Positions 54,929 through 62,849 of a DNA stretch of 64,000 nt are shown here, piece after piece. Each line of letters begins with the position of its first letter. Positions within the stretch are counted from its first letter, which is position 1. The DNA comes from Phytophthora hibernalis (taxonomy: Eukaryota; Oomycota; Peronosporomycetes; Peronosporales; Peronosporaceae): the NCBI GenBank assembly GCA_012656075.1, contig JAAKBF010000078.1:1-64000 (forward strand), written 5' to 3'. The notes beneath the pieces are model-generated. The model was not told the origin of the DNA. It searched no databases and saw only the letters and a program-made list of their open reading frames with translations. A program made the position numbers and the translations under genes.

Positions 54929-57444
54929 CTAAAGGTGACGGGAGACAATGTGAGGCAGCGTAGTCGCCTTGCCCGGTACCAAGTGGCGCAGGATCTGCTC
55001 CAGCTTCAGATCGAGCTCGTTCATCCTGGTCTCCATCTTCTGCTCGACCAAGTGCAACTGGCCCTCAAGCTGCTGCAATTGCAGTGGAGTGGTGCTAGTA
55101 GCACTAGGCACCGAGGCATGTTGCAATCTTCGATCGGTTATTCCCAGCACCCTGATAGCAGCCCCGTTAGCGGAGCTGGTTGACCCGGGAGGTATTTCAG
55201 TGTCTTCCGTGATGGGGTTCAGCGAGGCCATGGTCTCCGAATTCGTGCTCACTGCGTTAGAGGAGGCGACTGAGGCGGCGGCAGCAGCAGCAGCCACGAT
55301 GTCATCCACCCTCGCCCGCTTCCTTGATCTCCACGAACTTCAGGCGGTGCTACACCTCCAGCCGCGCTGAGGAGGTTCGACAATCGTGGACGGAAGTTTG
55401 CAAGGACTCGCGTTTTGTTGCGCAGCTTGTCCATGTTCTTGTAGGCCTGGATGGTCTTCTTCATCTTGGCGTCGGCGAGTGCCGTCATCTTTTCCATGCG
55501 TTCGGGGCCATCGTCCTTCCACATTTCGCCTACGCGCTTCACGATGAGCTTCTTCATGGCGGTCGCGAACTCAGGAAACTCGACCAAGATCTTGTCAAAG
55601 CCTTCTCGGGCGAGAACGCAAAGCTCGGCCATGCACTCCGCCTTCACACTGCGTGTGCGCTCGACCTCCATGACCACGCCGATCTCGCCGAAGAAATCGC
55701 CCTCACTAAGCAGGATGATCGTTTCGGCCTCGGGTTTCTTGCAGCCTTTTGGTGGCAACACGCGCACGATTCCTTTCACAATCATGAACAGCTCCTTGCC
55801 GATTTCGCCTTCGTTGATGATGTGGTCGTCCGGCATGTAGATGACTTGGTGAAGCTGCATGCAGATCATGCCCAATACTGCGTCCGTGGCTAGCTGGAAG
55901 AACGGGATCTTCTGCAGGTTGTCTTTGAAAAGGTAGATGGCTATTTGTCGGCGTAGCGTCAACGACATGCCCGGGTCGTGCAGTAAATTCAATTGCTCCG
56001 ACAGAGCACGATTCTACGCGTAAATTGCAATAGCAACAGCAAAGGTTAGCAAACGATCGAGGGCGGTGGTCAAAAGATGAACGGACATTGAGCCAGAGGT
56101 AGTCGTAATACGCTGTCACTCGTGCCTACAATCAAGCCACAAAACAATCCTGTCAGTGAGCCAAGCTTGCGACGCATACTACCGGTACAGATACTACGAA
56201 CCCGCAATGGCTTGGGTAAGCTCAACGCGTCCATTTCGTGAGTGACATGGTCCATTTTCTTCCGAAACGCGTTCTCAGCCCTGTTCCAGCTATCGTCCCA
56301 CAAACAATTGTTAGTTGCCAGCACTTCCACAAGACATCCTGTTTCAAATACCTTTGAACGAGGTTGATAATGGTGCCGTACACTATGGCTGTCAAGATGA
56401 CACCATATACGGATACTGCACTGGACCACAGATAGATAGCACTGTTCAAATCGTCGCTAGGCGAATGACTGTATCCCCACTGAGAAAGCGGTCGCTGGCT
56501 TCTACATGCGTAGCAGATACGCCCAACATGGACACAATGCCGTGGTGGAAGGCGACCCAGTAAACATCCATCTCCCCACCACTGTTGCAATGCGATCGGG
56601 TAGCTTCGACTGCGTCAGCGCACGGCTTGAGAATGGCAACCCACAAACAACCAGCCACGTGAGCAGAGAAAATGACCGCATTGAGTATGATGATGACACT
56701 CGAGTAGCGCTTGTACCGCCGAAGATACTTGACAAAACGGCCAAGGCGCAGCAAGCGTGGGAGCTTGATGTACTTAATCATCTTGAACGATTTCCTCGTC
56801 GACATACTGGCAGCGCTGTCTTTGAGAAAATACTCGAAAGGAATCGAGGAGGCAATATCGATAGGGAACCATACAGAGCGTATGTATGCTCGTCGTATGG
56901 AGCGTGGATTCATTACAACAGCGCCGTACTCGATGATTCCCGTTCGAAATCGTAACGCAATGTCCAGGAACCCCCACACATCCAGCACTTTCATGAAGAT
57001 GTAGGTGGTCTGGGATGGTTCGTACCAGTCGAAACACAGCATAAAGGGGATGATCCACGAGTAGTAAACCACGACTAACGCACTGACGAGGTCCCAACTG
57101 GTCTTAAGTGGAGACTGTGGGTGCAGTACCCAACGATAACGCATCCGCTCATGGAGCTCGAACAGCGACATCCGCAGGACATTGATGCTCGACTTCTCCG
57201 TCGTGAGTCTCGCCAAACTTCCAGATGATTTAGACCACGCATTGCTTCGTCGTAGTATGCCGGGTGTTTGACTAGCTGTTCTGCTAGGCCGACCAAGAAA
57301 TTTTGGGCTCCTTGGAGCCGTGGCTGGTTGTTGTTGTGCAGGTACAGACGGTGGGTTTTCTGTTGCAGCACCCGCTTCTAAGATCGTAGCAACAACGTCG
57401 GTATCCACTGCCACAATATGAGGGTTAATCGGCCTGCGGAACAT
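54929..57444 (-). CDS. voltage-gated cation channel with cyclic-nucleotide-binding domain
   Basis: Best start is the ATG at 57444 (MFRRPINPHIVAVDTDVVAT); the open frame upstream lacks an ATG. After a Pro/Ser-rich leader come S1 (LVSALVVVYYSWIIPFMLCF), S2-S3 (YIFMKVLDVWGFLDIALRFR), an S4-like basic segment (YIKLPRLLRLGRFVKYLRRY) and S5 (VIIILNAVIFSAHVAGCLWV). The pore region (MDVYWVAFHHGIVSMLGVSA) lacks an obvious GYG. S6 is ILTAIVYGTIINLVQ. After C-linker exons the cyclic-nucleotide domain shows DDHIINEGEIGKELFMIVKG, GDFFGEIGVVMEVERTRSVK and a C-helix. A missing base near 55320 (GGAAGCGGG) separates this from an Ala-rich, coiled-coil tail (QLEGQLHLVEQKMETRMNEL) ending at 54929. Confidence 0.88.
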
Positions 57445-57599
57445 GACGGCTGCAAATTTCGCTGTAGAGCAGATCAAGAGTTCTGCTCGGTATTGATGCA
57501 AGCCGCCAGTGATAGCAAGTTGCTATTAGCAACGCATTGTCCAACCCACTGCCATAACTGCAGCAGAAATACCCTAAGAAACCACCCACGTTGAAGTGC

Positions 57600-57905
57600 T
57601 CACCAAATCACAAATGGCAAAATAGCTCACACAGATTTTAGAGTACAAATTGCAAATCACAATTCGCAGATTACAGAAAAGGCAAATTGTAAATCACAAA
57701 ATATTGCTTGTCAAAAATCACAAATTGCAGATCACAAAATAGCCTATAACCCACAGCCCAAACCCAGTCTCAACCACCCACAAAATTGGTTGTCCACAAA
57801 ACACAAAAACAAATTGCAGAGTACAAATCACAAATAGCATATTACAGAAACACAAATCGCAGATCACAAAATAGCGCTTGACAAAAATCACAAACACAAA
57901 TTGCA
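57600..57905. repeat. A-rich degenerate short-repeat tract
   Basis: Variants of ACAAATTGCAAATCACAAA recur at least ten times on the plus strand. A larger unit, GCAGATCACAAAATAGC, is found at both about 57726 and 57858, suggesting a partial duplication of about 130 bp. It ends 13 bases before the CCDC174 ATG, so it forms that gene's promoter and leader. It has no coding sense. Confidence 0.75.
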
Positions 57906-57917
57906 GAGCACACAAGC

Positions 57918-58825
57918 ATGTCCCTCGGGTTCCTTACGGAGTCGGCGCTGGTGCCGTCCAAGGCCAAGCCCATCAATGTGGACGCCAAGAGTCTCGTGGA
58001 CCTCAAGGCCGTCGTCTTCCGGAAGGACCAGGAGCGGAAGCGCCGGCTGCAAGACGCTCTAACGGCCGAGAACGACGGCGACAGTTCGCGATTGGGCAAA
58101 TACGCGCATCTGCGAGGCGGCAGCAAGCGTCGCAAGCGCTCAGACGAAGACTCAAAGCACCGCAATCGCGGAGTGGAAAACCGCAACCACCGCGACCAAG
58201 AAGCCAAGCAGAAAGAGGCGCCGGACGAAGACGACGACGAAGCGTGGAGCCGAAAGTCGGCGGCGATGCTGCGCCAGAAGGCGAAACTATACGAAGAGAT
58301 GGCCAGAGGAGGCGGCGACGACCACCTGAAGGAGAGTGTCTCGTGAACTTTGAGGCCAAGAAAATCATGCCTCAAGACAGGGGAAAAGAGGAGATGAAAG
58401 TGGAGATAATGGACGAGTTCGGGCGATCGAGACAAGTTGCGATGGACAGTGACGAGTACGCGGCTTTTGTGCAGACTCAACAGAACGAGGAGGTGAAGGA
58501 TGTGGACAGAGACCCAGACGAGAAGGCTGATGGTGGCAGCTTTGTCGCCTCGCAGTGGGAGAAGAGGTTGAAAAGCACGGAGAAGGAGCATCTGAAGGAG
58601 GTCCATGAGCGAGCGACACTGGCGCAGGCTGCCTCTGCGGGTGCAGTGGACAGGAAGTCGAGGAAGCAGCAGCGCTTGGAGCGTCTTCGCAAACAACGAG
58701 AGGAGGCAGCGGCGCTTGACGATGGAGCAAAGAAGGAAGGTGTCGGTCAAACGAATGCCGCAGTGGATTCCGCAGCGTCCGAGATGGCGACAGACTTCCT
58801 GAACCAGCTTTCGTCGTTGATGTAG
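57918..58825 (+). CDS. CCDC174: CCDC174-like protein
   Basis: CCDC174 is a nuclear, exon-junction-associated protein in animals. The ATG at 57918 gives MSLGFLTESALVPSKAKPIN. AKSLVDLKAVVFRKDQERKR is the family's N-terminal signature (SSLVDLKAELFRKQEE in the human protein). A Lys/Asp-rich stretch follows, then MLRQKAKLYEEMARGG and CLVNFEAKKI (LEEKAKLYEKM and LVDFTQKI in the family), and EIMDEFGRSRQVAMDSDEYA (the DSLGRSR block). The coiled-coil end RKQQRLERLRKQREEAAALD leads to FLNQLSSLM at 58825. One base is missing near 58332 (AAGGAGAG), after which the frame continues. The rest is a single exon. It is convergent with the racemase gene, 83 bases apart. Confidence 0.85.
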
Positions 58826-58908
58826 CTGCAAATAAAGTATGTTGGCACTCTTATTGATTCGTACCAAGAGATGGTTGATCTAAATCGTGGTTCTAGGTCT
58901 ACTTGCAT

Positions 58909-59994
58909 TTACGAACAGTTGGCACGAGGTGACCCTGACGATGGCGCTGTCGTAGAAAAACTTAAATCCTCAGCATATTTCAGCGGGGCTACTGGAACCG
59001 GACACGCCATGGGCGCGATCAGGGGCACAACACAAACCACACTCGGCACCTTCGCTGTGTTGCTGCTGCCAAGAGGCTTCAACCGCGATGGGTCGACCAC
59101 GCGAATCATGGCACGAGCTAGCGCCACCATAGGGTCTATGAGGAGAACGCCAACGAAATGTGTCTTGCCAGCGAATACGAACGGGATCTCGGTGCAGCCC
59201 AGGATGATAACCTCAGCCCCGTGTTCGCGCAGATGCTGAGCGTAGCGCTGAAAATTGGCCTCGGCACGAGGTGATACGGCCGGCGCCGTACTCTTCACGC
59301 CCCATTCGCGGTTGTATATCGATTCGTGCAGCTCTTGTTGCATCGCTCCAGTCACCTCGACAACCGAATAACCCCGAGGCTCCAGCAGGTCGTGGTATAC
59401 CCGCGAGTCGCGAGTGCCCGTCGTAGACATCAGTCCAACTCGTTTACATGATGGCAACTTTCTTGCAATGAACGCCACCATCTCCTCCAGCATGTGCACG
59501 TGATGCACATTGCAGGCGTGACCTGTGCGTCGAATAAATTCGTCCCAGATTGGCTGAGCGTGAAACGTGTTGCAGGGAACGCCCACCACAAGCCGCGCAC
59601 GTCCTGCTGTAGCTGCTGCGTGCATCATGGTGAACGTGCGAGCCATGCCGCACGCCGGGTTCTCCACCTCCTTGAGCGATTCATTGCTGTCATAAGGCAC
59701 TTCTCCAGTTGACAACCCGCTGTCCGAGTCGGAATCGGTCGCTTCAGCACTGGAACTCGCAGCGTAGACCAGGTACTCGGTGCGGTCCGTCATGTCTTCG
59801 GAGCGCGAGAAGTGGCAGACGTTCAAATGGCCTTGATCTTCTCCAGCGCTGTCGGTGTTCTGCAGTATGAGCTGGTGCAGTAGCAGCCCAGCAGCGGGTC
59901 CTACGCCGCCACAGATGCCCAACATCACCTCCTTGGGCTTCTTGGTCCCGATCTTCTTCACTTTGACAGCCATAGGTGACTCCATCAGAGACAT
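58909..59994 (-). CDS. aspartate/glutamate racemase-family protein
   Basis: A single exon of 361 codons. MSLMESPMAVKVKKIGTKKP leads into GICGGVGPAAGLLLHQLIL, the family N-terminus. The two catalytic cysteines are present in VVGVPCNTFHAQPIWDEF (about residue 141) and VIILGCTEIPFVFAG (about residue 272). RVGLMSTTGTRDSRVYHDLL between them is also typical. An insertion rich in Ser, Asp and Glu (SSSAEATDSDSDSGLSTGEV, about residues 82-105) and a 40-residue tail are unusual. The family is mostly bacterial; lack of introns in an intron-rich neighbourhood would fit an origin by transfer, though this is inference. No signal peptide; probably cytosolic. Substrate (Asp, Glu or another acid) cannot be told from sequence. 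Confidence 0.9.
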   Translation of the reverse strand: MSLMESPMAVKVKKIGTKKPKEVMLGICGGVGPAAGLLLHQLILQNTDSAGEDQGHLNVCHFSRSEDMTDRTEYLVYAASSSAEATDSDSDSGLSTGEVPYDSNESLKEVENPACGMARTFTMMHAAATAGRARLVVGVPCNTFHAQPIWDEFIRRTGHACNVHHVHMLEEMVAFIARKLPSCKRVGLMSTTGTRDSRVYHDLLEPRGYSVVEVTGAMQQELHESIYNREWGVKSTAPAVSPRAEANFQRYAQHLREHGAEVIILGCTEIPFVFAGKTHFVGVLLIDPMVALARAMIRVVDPSRLKPLGSSNTAKVPSVVCVVPLIAPMACPVPVAPLKYAEDLSFSTTAPSSGSPRANCS

Positions 59995-60259
59995 TGGGTT
60001 GCTCGCTCACTCAGAGACAGCTTAATGATGTTGAATAGGCACGACGCAGGCTCATTCCACTTCTGCCCACGGTGCAAGACGCGTGTAGGGAAGTGCTTGA
60101 GGCCTCTACCACCCACTTCCAGACCCGATTCACGTCACTCAATAGACGAGACCGTAATCAGAGACCGCCGGTGATTGGCGGAAACACGTCCTCATACCTG
60201 AGAACACACAGAATGGACAAGGATATGAAAGTACTTTCTTCGAAGCAGAACGCTAGTTG

Positions 60260-60520
60260 CTACATGTATAGGAACGATAAGACACAAGGTTGAGTAAAAT
60301 TCTTAATCGTTTTCAATAAATGCTTCTTCGTAATACGACATACATAACATGAAAACTTGTCTTCAGGCTTGTTCACCAGAGTCTTGGCAAGGATTGAATC
60401 GAGATTGTCGGGGTCCTCAAGCAGCACGTCGCAGTAGAAGAGGTGGCAGGCACAACACTCGAAGAAAGGATCGGACGCAAGCACCGAAGCAAAGTAGAAG
60501 AGCAGGCGAATGAACGATCA
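60260..60520 (-). CDS. last exon of an unrecognised cysteine-rich protein (partial)
   Basis: The frame reads SFIRLLFYFASVLASDPFFE, then CCACHLFYCDVLLEDPDNLD, then KFSCYVCRITKKHLLKTIKN, ending at 60260. The CxxC pairs (CCAC and CYVC) with an acidic spacer suggest one zinc-binding unit. There is no ATG in the open part, so it must be spliced to exons further upstream, or it is a remnant; I could not find a convincing partner exon. The four-hairpin region would lie just upstream, in an intron or leader. Confidence 0.35.
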
Positions 60521-60529
60521 CAGTGGCCA

Positions 60530-60794
60530 ACAGGGAGTAATGAGTCCCTGTCGACCAATGCAAAAGCACACCACGTCCACACCGTACGCGAAGCGCTCCA
60601 GCCACGACAGCTTCAACGGGGGTAATGAGCCCCGATCAACTCAGCCCGCTGGCACAGCTTCACGCACGGCCCACCAAGCCCCAGTGCTCCACGTCCAGAT
60701 ACCATCGACGAGTGAGTGGCCACAGAATAGCGCGCAGAGAGAAATGAGACTCTGCGTCGCTAAACTGGCGCGAAAGGAGAGCAATGAGTCTCCT
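60530..60794. repeat. array of four short hairpins with a common loop
   Basis: Four stem-loops share the loop GNAATGAG but have different stems. 60530-60551: ACAGGGA / GTAATGAG / TCCCTGT. 60617-60634: CGGGG / GTAATGAG / CCCCG. 60733-60756: CGCAGAG / AGAAATGAGA / CTCTGCG. 60775-60794: AGGAGA / GCAATGAG / TCTCCT. Stem bases change in pairs between copies. The loops fall in different frames of any open frame, so protein coding does not explain them. Confidence 0.8.
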
Positions 60795-60863
60795 CTCGCT
60801 TGCCACCACCGCTTCCTCCCGCTTTCGGCGCTGCTGCATCTGCACCCGACACTCCGCAGAGGT

Positions 60864-61760
60864 CTACGTCCTGGCCGCAGCATTCTCCAAACACGTGGCC
60901 AGCCTTTGGCGAGTCCGTCGTGGACTCTCACTGTCCTCTTCGACCGACCGGTTGCGGGACTGATTGCCGTTGTGCGTCCAGGAGGAGCAGCCAGTTGACG
61001 TCACCGTCATCATGACGCTCTTGCGATGCTTGGGCTGCTGTTGCGTCAGCGACGAGACGGCGAGGCTGTTGAAGAGGGCCGAGAACTCCTCCATGGCGTA
61101 ATCGTCCTCCGGCTTGCGCTCAGCCCCTCCGCCATCACAGGCGTGGTTGCCGTCGCCACTTCAGAGGGCTGACCACCGAGCGACAGCTCTCCTCTTCCAC
61201 CGCACTCTGGCACTTGATCAGGACACCTTCGCAAGTCTCCAGTTCTTCATCCTCCCGCGGCGTATCCTTGAGCAACATGCTGGCGGCCTCATCCGTCTCC
61301 GCCCTCTCCTTCAGCGCCTCCACCTCGCTGCGGAGCATCAGGCAATACTGCATGGTCTTGTCCTGGGTGCTTGGTGAGCTCTTTGAGCTGCTTGGCGTGG
61401 GCATCAGCCAGCTGCTTGACGAGGGCCTTCGCGGCCTCCTTCGTGGCTTCCTTCATGGCCTTCTTGCTAGCACACTTGTACGTGTCCAAGGCGTCTTGTT
61501 GCTGCTGTTGGACGAAGTTTAACTTGGCGGCCTTGTGCTCGAGCTTCTGCGTGGTCTGGCGCAGCTCTGCGGTGAGCACGTTGTTCTGCTCCGAGAGCGC
61601 GTCCACTTAACCCTGGAGCGTCTGCTTGGCGTTGCACAGCTCCGTGGCCTGCTGCTCGTTGTGGTGCGCGAGCGTCGCCACCTGGTACTCCAGCGCCACG
61701 ACGGTCCGCGCGTGCTGGTCTTGGATGGACGCTAGCGCTTGTAGGCGTCGTTCGTCGTGA
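60864..61760 (-). pseudogene. coiled-coil protein gene with frame changes and a stop
   Basis: On the minus strand ALASIQDQHARTVVALEYQV and NAKQTLQG are followed by an in-frame TAA (61607-61609) and then VDALSEQNNVLTAELRQTTQ, ASKKAMKEATKEAAKALVKQ, and, in other frames, KTMQYCLMLRSEVEALKERA and AMEEFSALFNSLAVSSLTQQ. The end, DSESPRRTRQRLATCLENAA, stops at 60864. It is the C-terminal half of a long coiled-coil protein such as a kinesin or centrosomal protein, but no diagnostic domain remains. Unlike elsewhere in the window, the breaks include a stop and shifts that are not simple base losses, so real decay is possible. Confidence 0.45.
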
Positions 61761-61799
61761 TCTACATGGTCTGAATGGTGTTGTTGTTGTTGGTTTTGT

Positions 61800-62720
61800 T
61801 TGGTATTCTTCGCTTGAGTCCCGCCGGGCTAAAAGAAGAATAAGACGTTCTCCCGCCTTTCGTTCTTGAAAGGCAGGCATACAATCTTTGAGATTTGGGC
61901 GCGAAAAAGATCGTTTTTAGCTTTGGGCGCGAAAAAAGATCGGTTCTCGACGTCGCTGTGTCTCACCATCATGTTCGCCAAGTTCACCTGCTGCAGCGCG
62001 TCCAGGAGGATCGGTACGCGTTCACCCTTGGGTTCAACGGGGATTGTCCGAGCACGGCCACTGTGTCGATCGGCTCTTCTCACGCTGACACTGATCCTTG
62101 TAATTGCTGCACTTTCCTTCTTCTCACCAAGGATGACATCGTCCTTTTCTTCCTCGTCAGTTTTCCCAGTTACTCTCGTGGCTGACGGCGACGTCAAAGC
62201 TGTAGTCACTAGGAGCCTCGCGACTCCCACGACGCAGGCACCGACTCGTCTTTCGAGTCCTCGAAGCCCAGGTCGTTCATACCTGACGTGAGGACCAAAG
62301 CCGTCTAGTTCGCGCAGCTTCTCCTCCGAGACGACCAACTGGCACGGCCATGGTGCAGGAACCACCAGCGGCGCCGACTGTGGCTTGGGTGTAGTGTGGT
62401 GCGCTTCGAGCACTGCGCTGTACGTGGGCGGGAGGCTATTCCTGGGCAGAATGTTGTACTTGGTGTTGTGGCCGCGGCCCGAGGGCCGCCGGCCACACCC
62501 TTCTCGCGCTGACTGCGGATCATCTTGACGTCTTGCTGTTTAGGCGTTGGCTGATGTCGCGCTTCTCCTGCATCGGGTACTCGATGGCGAGCGCTTGTTC
62601 GATCGAGATGTTGGCGTCGACGACTGGTTCTGCATGGCAACGCCGGTGTTCACGAACTTCATGACCTCATCGCAGATCTTCTTCTGCTGGCGCAGCGGCT
62701 TCATGGCGTCATCGCTGTCA
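61800..62720 (-). pseudogene. frame-broken coding region continuing upstream of the coiled coil
   Basis: Successive protein-like blocks lie in changing frames: MKPLRQQKKICDEVMKFVNT (about 62705), DANISIEQALAIEYPMQEKR (about 62610), QQDVKMIRSQREKGVAGG (about 62540), NTKYNILPRNSLPPTYSAVL (about 62460), LVVSEEKLRELDGFGPHVRY (about 62335), MNDLGFEDSKDESVPASWES (about 62280) and DYSFDVAVSHESNWEN (about 62210). Several joins need one added base each. It probably belongs with the coiled-coil exons downstream (60864-61760). Near 61880-61940 a short direct repeat (GGCGCGAAAAAGATCG) lies in a likely intron. Family not recognised. Confidence 0.4.
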
Positions 62721-62849
62721 ACGTCTGTCGGAACGATCTGTTGTGAGGGCAGCGGGGCGCTCGAGACCGATAGAGACAGCGGCTCGCAACGCGAGACTCA
62801 AGGTCTTGGCTAGGTGCACGTGCGACTGCTCAGCTGATGACCGTAGCTC

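Noticed and set aside
57842..58867. 341-codon open frame antisense to CCDC174
   Set aside because: It is the complement of a Glu/Lys-rich gene, giving Leu/Ser/Arg-rich nonsense; CCDC174 motifs on the plus strand are clear.
60530..60794. The hairpin array as a CRISPR
   Set aside because: The repeated part is only an eight-base loop, spacing is irregular, stems differ, and the genome is eukaryotic.
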